The notes: generated from the sequence alone by a model not told the origin. A stretch of DNA of 14,235 nt from an uncultured Candidatus Competibacteraceae bacterium (GCA_937960715.1 CALGOO010000240.1:1-14235); one strand, 5' to 3'; numbered from the stretch's first letter, positions 1 to 9,255 are shown. Numbers and translations are program-made.

Positions 1-584
1 CAGCGGAACGAGCCTTCCTGCATGTTGCCGTCGCAGATGCCGAGATAGACCACCATCTGGTGCAGCTTTTTCATGTAGGCCACCGCCTCCTTCGCCGAAC
101 GTAAATCCGGCTCGGAGACGATTTCCAGCAGGGGCGTGCCGGCGCGGTTCAGGTCGATCCCGGACAGGCCGTGAAAATCCTCGTGCAGCGACTTGCCGGC
201 GTCTTCCTCCAGATGGGCGCGGGTGATGCCGATCACCTTGCTGGCTCCGTCCTCCAGGTCGATGGTCAACTGGCCTTTCTGAACGACGGGAAGCTCGTAC
301 TGGCTGATCTGGTAGCCCTTGGGCAGGTCGGGGTAGAAATAATTCTTGCGGGCGAACACGGAGCGCCGCGCCACATCGGCGCCGATGGCCAGCCCGAGCA
401 TGACGGCCATGCGCACCGCTTCCCGGTTCAGCACCGGCAGCACGCCCGGCAGACCGAGGTCGATGGCGCAGGCCTGAGTGTTCGGCTCCGCGCCGTAGGC
501 GGTGGCGGCGCCGGAGAAAATTTTGCTCTTGGTGGCGAGTTGGGCGTGGATTTCCAGCCCGATCACAGTTTCCCATTCCATCAT
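1..584 (-). CDS. gatB: Asp/Glu-tRNA amidotransferase subunit B, N-terminal part
   Basis: GatB is the tRNA-binding and kinase subunit of GatCAB. It phosphorylates the side chain of mischarged Glu-tRNA(Gln) or Asp-tRNA(Asn), and ammonia from GatA then converts it to the amide. The minus strand reads MMEWETVIGLEIHAQL at the N terminus, the family hallmark. Further conserved blocks are KNYFYPDLPKGYQISQYE, RAHLEEDAGKS, DLNRAGTPLLEIV and, at the window edge, DGNMQEGSFR. About 194 codons are present of a usual 470-480, so the gene is cut by the window start. Two ATG codons are adjacent (584 and 581). An AAGG about nine bases upstream of the first suits either. It is the third gene of gatC-gatA-gatB, 78 nt after gatA. 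Whether it serves Gln, Asn or both depends on which synthetases the genome encodes. Confidence 0.97.
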   Translation of the reverse strand, partial: MMEWETVIGLEIHAQLATKSKIFSGAATAYGAEPNTQACAIDLGLPGVLPVLNREAVRMAVMLGLAIGADVARRSVFARKNYFYPDLPKGYQISQYELPVVQKGQLTIDLEDGASKVIGITRAHLEEDAGKSLHEDFHGLSGIDLNRAGTPLLEIVSEPDLRSAKEAVAYMKKLHQMVVYLGICDGNMQEGSFR

Positions 585-616
585 GTCGCACTACCTTGAA
601 TTTTTGAAAGCAAAGC

Positions 617-657
617 GCCCTCACCCCCGGCCCCTCTCCCAAAGGGCGAGGGGAGCA
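617..657. repeat. REP-like GC-rich intergenic hairpin element
   Basis: This short C-rich/G-rich stretch lies between gatA and gatB. Bases 631-640 and 644-653 form an inverted repeat with nine of ten pairs and a three-base loop. Translated on the plus strand it gives PHPRPLSQRARG, a spurious peptide that recurs in many proteobacterial genomes because this intergenic repeat is widespread (recalled, not searched). It has no T-tract directly after the stem on either strand, so a simple intrinsic terminator is unlikely. Only one copy was seen here. Confidence 0.6.
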
Positions 658-662
658 GTCTG

Positions 663-2117
663 TCAGGCAAACGCGGCGGGCGTGCGTCGGTGCCAGTCGG
701 TCGCCTGCTGGTAGCGGTGCGCCACGTTCAGCAAGCGGTCCTCGGCGAAATAATTGCCGATCAGTTGCAAGCCGACCGGCCGTTGACCGACGAAGCCGAC
801 CGGCAGCGACAGGCCCGGCAGGCCGGCCAGATTCACCGCGATGGTGTAGATGTCCGACAGGTACATGGTGATCGGATCGTCCACCTTTTCGCCCAGATTG
901 AAGGCCACGGTCGGCGATGTCGGCCCGGCGATCACGTCCACCTGTTCGAACGCCCGCCGGAAATCGTCGCTGATCAGCCGGCGGATTTGCTGCGCCTTCA
1001 GGTAATAGGCATCGTAATAGCCAGCCGACAGTGCGAAGGTGCCGACCAGGATGCGCCGCTTGACTTCCGCGCCGAAACCCTCGGCGCGCGAGCGGGTGTA
1101 GAGGTCCAGCAGATCCTTCGGATTCTCGCAGCGGTGGCCGTAACGCACCCCGTCGAACCGGGCCAGGTTGGAGGAACACTCCGCCGGGGCGATCACGTAA
1201 TAGGCCGGAATCGCCAACTGGCTGTTGGGCAGGCTGACCTCGATCACGTTCGCGCCCAGCTTGCGGTACTCGTCAATCGCTTTTTCGACCACGCGGGCGA
1301 CCTCGCCGTCCAGACCTTCGCCGAAATACTCCTTCGGCAGGCCGATTTTCAGCCCGTCCCACGGCCGGTCGAGCGCGGCGACATAATCGGGCACGGGCCG
1401 ATCCACGCTGGTGGAATCGCGCGGATCGAAGCCGGCCATCGCCCCCAGCAGCAGCGCGCAGTCCTCAGCAGTGCGCGCCATCGGCCCGCCCTGATCGAGA
1501 CTGGAGGCATAGGCGATCATGCCCCAGCGCGACACCCGGCCATAGGTCGGCTTAATGCCGGTGACGCCGCACAGCGCGGCGGGCTGGCGGATCGAGCCGC
1601 CGGTGTCGGTTCCCGTCGCGCCGGGCGCCAGCCGCGCGGCCACGGCGACGGCCGAACCGCCCGATGAACCGCCGGGCACCGCCTCCAAATCCCACGGGTT
1701 GCGCACCGGGCCGTAGAAACTGGTTTCGTTGGACGAGCCCATCGCGAACTCGTCCATGTTGGTCTTGCCCAGCATCACCGCGCCGGCGGCGGCGAGCTTT
1801 TCGACCACCGTGGCGTCGTAGGGCGCGATGAAACGGTCCAGGATCCGCGAGCCGCAGGAGGTGCGCACGCCGCTGGTGCAGAAAATATCCTTGTGGGCGA
1901 TGGGTACGCCGGTCAACGGTCCCGCGTCGCCGCGCTGGCGGTGCTGGTCGGCGACGCGCGCCTGCGCCAGCGCGGGTTCGGCCGTGACGGTGATGAAGGC
2001 GTTCAGTTGCGGATTGTGGCGCGCGATGCGCTCCAGGAACGCGCGAACCAGTTCCTCGCTGCTGAATTCGCCGGCGGCAAGGCCGGCGCCGAGCTGGGCA
2101 ATCGTTTTGTCGTGCAT
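663..2117 (-). CDS. gatA: Asp/Glu-tRNA amidotransferase subunit A (glutaminase)
   Basis: GatA is the amidase-family subunit that releases ammonia from glutamine and channels it to GatB for conversion of Glu-tRNA(Gln) or Asp-tRNA(Asn). The 484-residue product has the normal length. The amidase signature is intact: the Lys of AHKDIF at residue 76, the cis-Ser of PGGSSGGSA at residue 151, and the nucleophilic Ser of DTGGSIRQPA at residue 175. The 75 and 99 residue spacings from the Lys match the known Ser-cisSer-Lys triad. The start MHDKTIAQLGAGLAAGEFSS is typical. No clear Shine-Dalgarno precedes it, and it lies only 17 nt after gatC, so translation is probably coupled to gatC. Confidence 0.98.
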   Translation of the reverse strand: MHDKTIAQLGAGLAAGEFSSEELVRAFLERIARHNPQLNAFITVTAEPALAQARVADQHRQRGDAGPLTGVPIAHKDIFCTSGVRTSCGSRILDRFIAPYDATVVEKLAAAGAVMLGKTNMDEFAMGSSNETSFYGPVRNPWDLEAVPGGSSGGSAVAVAARLAPGATGTDTGGSIRQPAALCGVTGIKPTYGRVSRWGMIAYASSLDQGGPMARTAEDCALLLGAMAGFDPRDSTSVDRPVPDYVAALDRPWDGLKIGLPKEYFGEGLDGEVARVVEKAIDEYRKLGANVIEVSLPNSQLAIPAYYVIAPAECSSNLARFDGVRYGHRCENPKDLLDLYTRSRAEGFGAEVKRRILVGTFALSAGYYDAYYLKAQQIRRLISDDFRRAFEQVDVIAGPTSPTVAFNLGEKVDDPITMYLSDIYTIAVNLAGLPGLSLPVGFVGQRPVGLQLIGNYFAEDRLLNVAHRYQQATDWHRRTPAAFA

Positions 2118-2134
2118 GGCGGTTTAAAGATGGT

Positions 2135-2422
2135 TTATTCGATGACCTTGGGAACCAGATACAGCCCGGCCTCGGTGCGGGGAGCGATGGCCTGGAACCG
2201 TTCGCGCTGGTCGGGTTCGGCGACTTCATCGGCGCGCAGGCGCTGCGCCATGTCCAGCGGATGGGCCATCGGCACGACGCCGGCCGTGTCCACGGCGTTC
2301 ATCTGCGCCACCAGATCCAGAATGGCCGACAGATTGCGGGCATAAGCTGGCGCATCCTGCTCACGGATGGCCAGCCGCGCCAAATGGGCGATTTTGGCGA
2401 CTTCAGCGGGTCCCAGGGGCAT
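2135..2422 (-). CDS. gatC: Asp/Glu-tRNA amidotransferase subunit C
   Basis: GatC is the small subunit that wraps around the GatA-GatB interface and stabilises the amidotransferase. The 95-residue product has the usual length and family pattern: an N-terminal helix with VAKIAHLARLAI, a middle segment NLSAILDLVAQMNAVDT, and the conserved C-terminal stretch with LRADEV followed by an AP..E.GLYLVPKVIE ending. AGGAGA lies about nine bases before the ATG and fixes the start. It is the first gene of the gatCAB operon and is transcribed away from mreB, so its promoter must lie in the 119-nt divergent region or overlap mreB. I could not identify a convincing one. Confidence 0.96.
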   Translation of the reverse strand: MPLGPAEVAKIAHLARLAIREQDAPAYARNLSAILDLVAQMNAVDTAGVVPMAHPLDMAQRLRADEVAEPDQRERFQAIAPRTEAGLYLVPKVIE

Positions 2423-2541
2423 CGGGTCAATTCTCCTGACTGCGTGACGAGAGGTTTAACCTAGCACATTTTATCGACTTGCTCCTAACTACCCTGCTTG
2501 CTAGCATTGACCATTTTTGATAACCCGGTGTTTTCGACAAC
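2423..2541. other. Divergent intergenic region gatC / mreB
   Basis: This 119-nt gap separates two divergent operons and is the most AT-rich stretch of the window's left half. It contains the gatC ribosome binding site, a perfect short palindrome AGGTTTAACCT at 2452-2462, a self-complementary TGCTAGCA at 2499-2506, and the candidate mreB promoter. The palindromes could be operators, but nothing in the sequence names a regulator. Confidence 0.5.
2479..2507 (+). promoter_or_regulatory. Candidate sigma-70 promoter of the mreB operon
   Basis: TTGCTC (2479-2484) and TAGCAT (2502-2507) are separated by 17 nt, and the second box carries an extended TG one base upstream (TGcTAGCAT). Transcription would begin near 2514 and leave a leader of roughly 28 nt. 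The -35 match is weak, so the extended -10 would carry most of the activity. This is inferred from motif matching by eye only. Confidence 0.4.
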
Positions 2542-3591
<1,050 letters not shown>

Positions 3592-3594
3592 GCG

Positions 3595-4476
3595 GTGGCC
3601 GCTCTCAAACCCAGCCGGCGCATCCATTACTTGTTCACGGTCAACCCAACGGCGACGCTCCAGCTTGGACTGTGGGTGGCCCTGTCCATCGCCATGATGA
3701 CGGTGGATCATCGCTATCATGCGCTGGATGGCGCGCGCGATGTATTGGCGACCGCTCTTTATCCCTTGCAGTACCTGGCAAGGTTGCCCACCGACCTTCA
3801 GAACTGGCTGAGCGCGAATTTCGCCGGCCGCGCCGTCCTGCTGGAAGAGAACGCCCAGTTGCGCGAGAAGCAGGTGTTTCTCAACGCCCAGTTGCAGAAG
3901 CTGACCACCCTGGAAGCGGAAAATCGTCGGTTGCGCTCCCTGCTGGAATCGGCGGTCAACACGCCCGAGCGGGTTCTGATCGCCGAGCTGCTGGCGGTGG
4001 ATTTCGATCCGTATCGGCATCATATCCTGCTCAATCGGGGCCGCCAGCACGGCGTCCACGTCGGCCAGCCGGCGCTCGATCAACAGGGCGTCATCGGCCA
4101 GATCGTCCGAACCGATCCGCTGACCGCCACCGCGATTCTCATCACCGATCCCAACCACGCCCTGCCGATCCAGGTCAATCGCACCGGGGCGCGCACCCTG
4201 GCGCTGGGCACGGGCAACTTTCAGGAGCTGGAACTGCCGCACATCCCCAACAACGAGGATGTGAAGGTCGGCGATCTGCTGGTGACCTCCGGGATGGGGG
4301 GGCGGTTTCCACGCGGTTATCCGGTCGGGACGGTCGCCAAGGTGGAATTCGACCCCGGCAGCCCCTTTGCCCATATCGTCGCCAAGCCGGTCGCGCAATT
4401 GGACCGCATTCGGGAGGTGCTGCTGCTGGAGAACGCGCCGGACGCCGCGCAACCCGCCACGCCGACGCCGCCATGA
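3595..4476 (+). CDS. mreC: Rod-shape-determining protein MreC
   Basis: MreC is a bitopic inner-membrane protein whose periplasmic domain binds and activates PBP2 and links it to MreB and RodA. The product has 293 residues. It shows a short cytoplasmic tail, one membrane helix at about residues 20-37 (ending in MMTVDH), a coiled coil at about 80-122 (LLEENAQLREKQ... to ENRRLRSLLES), and the beta-barrel domain with the conserved RG..HGV..GQPALD, LITDPNHALPIQV and SGMGGRFPRGYPVG blocks. The start is GTG, only three bases after the mreB stop. The next in-frame ATG lies inside the membrane helix, so GTG is the best choice. No Shine-Dalgarno is seen and reinitiation after mreB is likely. The C-terminal Ala/Pro/Thr tail is short. 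Confidence 0.97.
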   Translation: MAALKPSRRIHYLFTVNPTATLQLGLWVALSIAMMTVDHRYHALDGARDVLATALYPLQYLARLPTDLQNWLSANFAGRAVLLEENAQLREKQVFLNAQLQKLTTLEAENRRLRSLLESAVNTPERVLIAELLAVDFDPYRHHILLNRGRQHGVHVGQPALDQQGVIGQIVRTDPLTATAILITDPNHALPIQVNRTGARTLALGTGNFQELELPHIPNNEDVKVGDLLVTSGMGGRFPRGYPVGTVAKVEFDPGSPFAHIVAKPVAQLDRIREVLLLENAPDAAQPATPTPP

Positions 4477-4961
4477 CCGGAGTTCGTTCCACCGGCGGCT
4501 GGATCATCGCGTGCAGTTTCCTGCTGGCCTTCCTGGCGACCAGCGTCCCGTTGTCGGGTTGGCTGGGTCGATTCTGGCCGGACTGGGTGGCGATGGTGCT
4601 GATCTACTGGTGCCTGGCGTTGCCGTACCGGATCGGGATCGGCACGGGCTGGCTGGTTGGACTCCTGGTGGACGTGGGGCGCGGCGCGCTGCTGGGCCAG
4701 CACGCGCTGGCGTTCGCGACCCTGGCCTATCTCACCGTGCAGACCCACCGGCGCATCCGGGTGCTGCCACCCTGGCGGCAGGCGGTCAGCGTATTGATGT
4801 TTCTTTTGTTGAAGCAGTTCCTGGTGTTCTGGATCAGCGGCGTGATCGGTTACCCGCCGCGCGATGGCTGGTATCTGGCGCCGGCGGTGGGCGGCATGAT
4901 CGGCTGGCCCCTGCTGTTCGTGATCCTGCGCGACGCGCGCCGGTATTTCCAGGTCACCTGA
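4473..4961 (+). CDS. mreD: Rod-shape-determining membrane protein MreD
   Basis: MreD is a small polytopic inner-membrane protein of the elongasome that binds MreC. The start ATG overlaps the mreC stop in an ATGA arrangement, which indicates translational coupling. An open frame continues upstream, but it runs entirely over mreC and is not coding. The product has 162 residues, the normal size, with about five hydrophobic segments beginning at WIIACSFLLAFLATSVPL. The family pattern WPDWVAMVLIYWCLALPYRIGIGTGWLVGLLVDV is present, as is the G.HALAF block that follows it. Codon usage and position fit with mreBC. Identity is secure from both context and motif. Confidence 0.96.
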   Translation: MTGVRSTGGWIIACSFLLAFLATSVPLSGWLGRFWPDWVAMVLIYWCLALPYRIGIGTGWLVGLLVDVGRGALLGQHALAFATLAYLTVQTHRRIRVLPPWRQAVSVLMFLLLKQFLVFWISGVIGYPPRDGWYLAPAVGGMIGWPLLFVILRDARRYFQVT

Positions 4962-4980
4962 ACCGCTCTGGCCGACGACG

Positions 4981-6912
4981 ATGAAAGCCTGGCGTCCGTT
5001 TACCCAGCCCGCCACCGCCGAATTGCTGGTGCGACAAAAGGACAATACCGCCGAAAGCGAGCTGTTTTTCCGGCGCGCGCTGTTCGCGCTGTTCGCGGTG
5101 TTCCTGGGGCTGCTGGCGGTGGCGGGCCGGCTGGTGTATTTGCAGGTGCTCAACCACGAACGGTTTACCCTGCTGGCCGACGGCAACCGGATTCGCTTGC
5201 AACCCTTGCCGCCGACCCGCGGCTTCATCTTCGACCGCAACGGCGTATTGCTGGCCGACAATCTGGCGTCCTACCATCTGGAGCTCACCCGCGAGCAGGC
5301 CAAGGATTTGGACGCCACCCTGGCGGAATTGCGTCGGCGCATCGAATTGACCGACGCCGACATCGAGCGGTTTCGCAAACTGGCCCGGCGAGCGCCGCCC
5401 TACACCGGCGTACCGTTGCGTTTTCGGCTGACCGACGAAGAGATTGCCCGGCTGGCCATCGACCTGTATCGTCTGCCGGGGGTGGAGATCAAGGCCGACC
5501 TGACCCGTCGCTATCCACTGGGGGCCCTGGGCGTTCACGTCATCGGCTATGTCGGCCGCATCGACGAAACCGAGATGAGCAAACTCGATCCCGGCCAGTA
5601 CAGCGGCAGCACCCATATCGGCAAAACCGGGGTGGAACGCTCCTACGAGGACGTGCTGCGCGGACGCACCGGCTGGCGGGAAGTCGAGACCAACGCCGAC
5701 GGCCGGCCGCTGCGGGTGCTCAGCCGCACCCCGCCGACACCCGGCCAGAACGTCTATCTCTCCATCGACATCCGCTTGCAGGCGGTCGCGGAAAAAGTAC
5801 TGGAAGGCCACAACGGCGCCATCGTCGCCCTCGACCCGCGCAACGGCGAAATCCTGGCCCTGGCCAGTCAGCCGGTCTACGACCCCAATCCGTTCGTCAA
5901 CGGCATCGATTTTGCGTCCTATCGGGCGCTGAACACCTCCAAGAACAAACCCCTGCTCAATCGCGCCCTGCGCGGGATTTACCCGCCCGGCTCCACCATC
6001 AAGCCGTTGATGGCGCTGGCCGGGCTGGAATACGGCGTGGTCAGCCGCCACAGCGGCGTGTTCTGTCCTGGGTTTTACCGGTTGCCGGGTTCGAGCCACC
6101 GCTTCCGCGACTGGAAGCGCGGCGGCCACGGCAGCGTGGGCATGGACCGCGCCATCGCCCAGTCCTGCGACGTGTATTTTTACGACCTGGCGGTCAAGGT
6201 GGGCATTGACCGCCTGCATGAGTTCCTGGACCAGTTCAGCATGGGGCGGCAGACCGGCGTCGATTTGCCCGGGGAGAAAGGCGCCTTGTTGCCCTCCCAG
6301 GAGTGGAAACGCCGCGTGCAAAAGCAGCCCTGGTTTAGCGGCGACACGGTCAGCTTTGGCATCGGCCAGGGGTTTTTCCTGACGACGCCGTTGCAACTGG
6401 CGCACGCCACCGCCGTCATCTCCCAACGGGGCGAGAATTTCAAACCGCGGGTGCTGTACGCCACCGAGCACCCCGGCACCCGGGTCAAGACGGTGGAAGC
6501 GCCGCGGCCGTTGCCGCCGGTCACGGTCAAGAATCCCCGGTTCTGGGACGCGGTGATCACGGGCATGATCCATGTGGTCGAGGGTGGCACCGCCCACAAG
6601 ATCGGCGCGGGCGCCAAGTACCGGATCGCCGGCAAGACCGGCACCGCCCAGGTCTTCACCCTGGGCCAGGGCGAAAGATACAACGCCAAGCATCTGGCCA
6701 AGCATTTGCTGGATCACGCGCTGTTCGTCGCCTTCGCCCCCGCCGAGGATCCGCGCATCGCCGTGGCGGTGATCGCCGAGCATGGCGGCGGCGGCAGCGC
6801 CACCGCCGCGCCGCTGGCCCGCAAGGTCATGGATGCCTGGTTGTTGAGCAAATACGACGATTCCGCCACCGGCATTCAACCTGTTCAGGATGGGCAGCCG
6901 CGTGGGGAGTAA
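4981..6912 (+). CDS. mrdA: Peptidoglycan D,D-transpeptidase PBP2 (elongation)
   Basis: PBP2 crosslinks nascent lateral-wall peptidoglycan, working with the glycosyltransferase RodA. The 643-residue class B PBP has a short cytoplasmic part with DNTAESELFFRRAL, one membrane helix at about residues 30-50, a pedestal domain with RG.I.DRNG, and the transpeptidase domain. Catalytic motifs are STIK (nucleophile Ser338, Lys341), SCD (395-397) and KTG (552-554). The SxD form of the second motif also occurs in E. coli PBP2 (SAD). The PGSSHRFRDWKRGGHG segment is diagnostic for the elongation-specific enzyme. It starts 19 nt after mreD. The N terminus is about 13 residues longer than in E. coli, and no clear Shine-Dalgarno fixes the ATG. 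A later start is possible. Confidence 0.98.
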   Translation: MKAWRPFTQPATAELLVRQKDNTAESELFFRRALFALFAVFLGLLAVAGRLVYLQVLNHERFTLLADGNRIRLQPLPPTRGFIFDRNGVLLADNLASYHLELTREQAKDLDATLAELRRRIELTDADIERFRKLARRAPPYTGVPLRFRLTDEEIARLAIDLYRLPGVEIKADLTRRYPLGALGVHVIGYVGRIDETEMSKLDPGQYSGSTHIGKTGVERSYEDVLRGRTGWREVETNADGRPLRVLSRTPPTPGQNVYLSIDIRLQAVAEKVLEGHNGAIVALDPRNGEILALASQPVYDPNPFVNGIDFASYRALNTSKNKPLLNRALRGIYPPGSTIKPLMALAGLEYGVVSRHSGVFCPGFYRLPGSSHRFRDWKRGGHGSVGMDRAIAQSCDVYFYDLAVKVGIDRLHEFLDQFSMGRQTGVDLPGEKGALLPSQEWKRRVQKQPWFSGDTVSFGIGQGFFLTTPLQLAHATAVISQRGENFKPRVLYATEHPGTRVKTVEAPRPLPPVTVKNPRFWDAVITGMIHVVEGGTAHKIGAGAKYRIAGKTGTAQVFTLGQGERYNAKHLAKHLLDHALFVAFAPAEDPRIAVAVIAEHGGGGSATAAPLARKVMDAWLLSKYDDSATGIQPVQDGQPRGE

Positions 6913-8065
6913 TCAAACATCCGCATCGGGTCGGATTGGACCGCTGTTGTTGACGGACGATCGCGTACAGGAAAGCGATGGCAAGTTGTTCAAGCTACTC
7001 TACCTCGACCCGCTACTGCTGGTGGGGCTGCTGGCGGTGTCGGGCCTGGGGCTGATGATGCTCTATAGCGCCGGGCAGCGGAATCTGGACCTGGTGCTGG
7101 GGCAGGGCATGCGGCTGGGATTGGGATTCGCCATCATGCTGACGCTGGCGCAACTGCCGCCACGCTATTTTCGATTCTGGTCGCCGTGGATTTATCTGGC
7201 TGGCATTTTGCTGTTGCTGGCGGTCATGGTGGCCGGCGACATTTCCAAGGGCGCGCAACGCTGGCTGAATCTGGGGGTGGTTCGGTTTCAGCCCTCGGAG
7301 ATCATGAAACTCGCGGTGCCGATGATGATGGCCTGGTTCTTCGCCGACAAACCCTTGCCGCCGCGCTGGTGGCATCTGGTGGGTGGGGCGCTGGTCACCG
7401 CGATTCCCTTCATCCTGATCGCCGAGCAACCGGATCTGGGCACGGCCCTGGTGGTGGGCTGCGCCGGCGCTTTCGCGTTGTTCCTGGCGGGCCTGAGTTG
7501 GTGGTTCCTGCTGGGGCTCGCCGGGGCGCTGGGCGCGGTGATCCCGCTGTTCTGGACCTACGTCATGCACGATTACCAGCGCCAGCGGGTGCTGACCTTC
7601 CTGAACCCGGAAAGCGATCCGCTGGGGGCGGGCTACCACATCATCCAGTCCAAGATCGCCATTGGGTCGGGCGGCGTCTACGGCAAGGGCTGGCTGAACG
7701 GCACCCAGTCGCATCTGGATTTTTTGCCGGAAGGCTCGACCGATTTCATCTTCGCCGCGTTTTCCGAGGAATTCGGCCTGGTCGGCGCCTGTTTGCTGCT
7801 GGTTCTGTACTTCTTCATCATCGCCCGCGGCTTGTACATGGCCAGCCGGGCGTCCGACACCTACGCCCGATTGCTGGCCGGTAGTCTCATTTTGATTTTT
7901 TTCCTCTATGCTTTCGTAAATTCCGGCATGGTGTCCGGTCTGTTGCCGGTGGTGGGCTTGCCGTTGCCGCTGTTCAGCTATGGCGGAACCTCCCTGGTCA
8001 CGCTCATGGCGGGCTTTGGCATGGTGATGAGCATCTATACCCACCGCCGGACGCCGACGCGATGA
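6890..8065 (+). CDS. rodA: Peptidoglycan glycosyltransferase RodA (SEDS family)
   Basis: RodA polymerises lipid II into glycan strands for cell elongation and is the partner of PBP2. The 391-residue product is a multi-spanning membrane protein. SEDS hallmarks are RFQPSEIMK (Glu137 and Lys140), EQPDLGTAL (Glu179, Asp182), the DYQRQRVLTFLNPESDPLGAGYH.IQSKIAIGSGG block, and the catalytic-loop LPEGSTDFIFA with the essential Asp at residue 285. The C terminus carries GLPLPLFSYGGTS. The ATG overlaps the end of mrdA by 23 nt. An in-frame GTG at 6902 would be an alternative and leaves a small overlap. The hydrophilic N-terminal segment of about 37 residues is longer than in E. coli RodA, so the exact start is uncertain. 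Confidence 0.97.
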   Translation: MGSRVGSNQTSASGRIGPLLLTDDRVQESDGKLFKLLYLDPLLLVGLLAVSGLGLMMLYSAGQRNLDLVLGQGMRLGLGFAIMLTLAQLPPRYFRFWSPWIYLAGILLLLAVMVAGDISKGAQRWLNLGVVRFQPSEIMKLAVPMMMAWFFADKPLPPRWWHLVGGALVTAIPFILIAEQPDLGTALVVGCAGAFALFLAGLSWWFLLGLAGALGAVIPLFWTYVMHDYQRQRVLTFLNPESDPLGAGYHIIQSKIAIGSGGVYGKGWLNGTQSHLDFLPEGSTDFIFAAFSEEFGLVGACLLLVLYFFIIARGLYMASRASDTYARLLAGSLILIFFLYAFVNSGMVSGLLPVVGLPLPLFSYGGTSLVTLMAGFGMVMSIYTHRRTPTR

Positions 8066-8100
8066 CCGCCATTCTGGCCCACGACGAGACCAACGAGTGA
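8062..8100 (+). CDS. Possible 12-codon linking ORF between rodA and mltB
   Basis: An ATG overlaps the rodA stop (ATGA) and opens a 12-codon frame, MTAILAHDETNE, whose TGA overlaps the GTG start of mltB (GTGA). It fills the gap exactly and could carry terminating ribosomes from rodA to mltB. No Shine-Dalgarno is seen and the peptide resembles nothing I know. It may equally be chance in a gap of 31 nt. Confidence 0.25.
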   Translation: MTAILAHDETNE

Positions 8101-9221
8101 AGCGCCTATATCTGCTCGGTATTGCCTTGCTGTTGAGCGCCTGCGCGCCGCCGGCCCCGATCCGGCCGGTGCCGGACCTCGCCAACCAACCCGCCACGCC
8201 CGCCGGCCCCTCGGCCGAGACGCCTCCGTCCGGCTCTTCCACCACCAACGCCGGCCAGCCGCTGGCCCGCCGCGCCGACGTGCAGGCCTTCATCCGCGAG
8301 ATGGTGGCCCGGCACGGCTTCAATGCGGCGCGGTTGCAGGCGGTGTTCGGCCGCGCCCACGCCCAGCCCAGCATCATCGCCGCCATGTCCCGCCCGGCCG
8401 AGGCCAAGCCCTGGTACGCCTACCGGGCGATTTTCGTCAATCCCAAGCGCATCCAGGGTGGAGTGGAATTCTGGCGGGCCAACGAAGCGGCGCTGACCCG
8501 GGCCGAGCGGGTCCACGGCGTGCCGCCGGAAATCGTGGTCGCCATCATCGGGGTGGAAACCCAGTACGGCGGCAACATGGGCAAATACCGGGTGCTGGAA
8601 GCCCTATCCACCCTGGCCTTCGACTATCCCCGGCGCGCGGCCTATTTCCGCAAGGAGCTGGAGAACTTCCTGCTGCTGACCCGGGCGGAGGGCATCGATC
8701 CACTGACTCCGCGCGGGTCCTACGCCGGGGCGATGGGCTATGGCCAGTTCATGCCCAGCAGCTTCCGCTCCTACGCGATAGATTTCGATGGCGACGGCCA
8801 TCGCGACCTGTGGCGCAATTCACGCGACGCCATCGGCAGCGTGGCCAACTACTTCCAGCGGCATGGTTGGCGCACCGGCGAGCCAGTCGCCGTGCCGGCC
8901 CGGGTCAGTGGCGCGGCCTGGCCTGCCTTGGTCAGCCGCAAGCTGGGTCAACCCCAGTCCAGCGTCGCCAGCCTCCAGACTCGGGGCGTCCTGCCCCAGG
9001 AACCGGTCGGGGGCGGCCAGGCGGCGATGCTGCTGGAATTCCAGGGACGGGAAGGGCCGGAGTATTGGCTGGGGTTCGATAACTTCTACGTCATCACCCG
9101 TTATAACCATAGCCAGTTGTACGCCATGGCGGTGTACCAACTGGGCCAGGAAATCCGCGAGCGTCATGAGCGGCCTTATGCCGGCGCCCCCGCGCCGGAA
9201 CGCGTGACTCGCACCGATTGA
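8097..9221 (+). CDS. mltB: Membrane-bound lytic murein transglycosylase B
   Basis: MltB is an outer-membrane lipoprotein that cleaves the MurNAc-GlcNAc bond of peptidoglycan and forms 1,6-anhydroMurNAc ends. The 374-residue product has a lipoprotein signal peptide ending LLLSAC (lipidated Cys16), a Pro/Ser/Thr-rich linker to about residue 60, and the catalytic domain. The catalytic Glu154 lies in GVETQYGG. SYAGAMGYGQFMPSS follows, then a calcium-loop-like DFDGDGHRDLW (residues 229-239), as in E. coli Slt35. The start is GTG, because the signal peptide begins there and no upstream in-frame start exists. It follows rodA by 31 nt, so it probably shares the elongasome transcript and supplies remodelling activity. 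Confidence 0.96.
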   Translation: MKRLYLLGIALLLSACAPPAPIRPVPDLANQPATPAGPSAETPPSGSSTTNAGQPLARRADVQAFIREMVARHGFNAARLQAVFGRAHAQPSIIAAMSRPAEAKPWYAYRAIFVNPKRIQGGVEFWRANEAALTRAERVHGVPPEIVVAIIGVETQYGGNMGKYRVLEALSTLAFDYPRRAAYFRKELENFLLLTRAEGIDPLTPRGSYAGAMGYGQFMPSSFRSYAIDFDGDGHRDLWRNSRDAIGSVANYFQRHGWRTGEPVAVPARVSGAAWPALVSRKLGQPQSSVASLQTRGVLPQEPVGGGQAAMLLEFQGREGPEYWLGFDNFYVITRYNHSQLYAMAVYQLGQEIRERHERPYAGAPAPERVTRTD

Positions 9222-9255
9222 ATCATCCTGAAAATCCACGAAAACCATACCGTTC

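Noticed and set aside
631..653. Rho-independent terminator after gatA
   Set aside because: The stem is good, but neither side has an adjacent T-tract and gatB follows in the same operon.
690..1667. 325-codon plus-strand frame opposite gatA
   Set aside because: It is antisense to the intact amidase gene and starts inside the gatA 3' end. No family features.
4954..6879. 641-codon open frame on the minus strand opposite mrdA
   Set aside because: It lies wholly over PBP2, whose catalytic motifs are all intact. The antisense product has no recognisable motif and the same GC-shadow composition.
7013..8407. 464-codon minus-strand frame opposite rodA and mltB
   Set aside because: It spans the junction of two secure genes and has low-complexity Gln/Arg/His composition, so it is a shadow.
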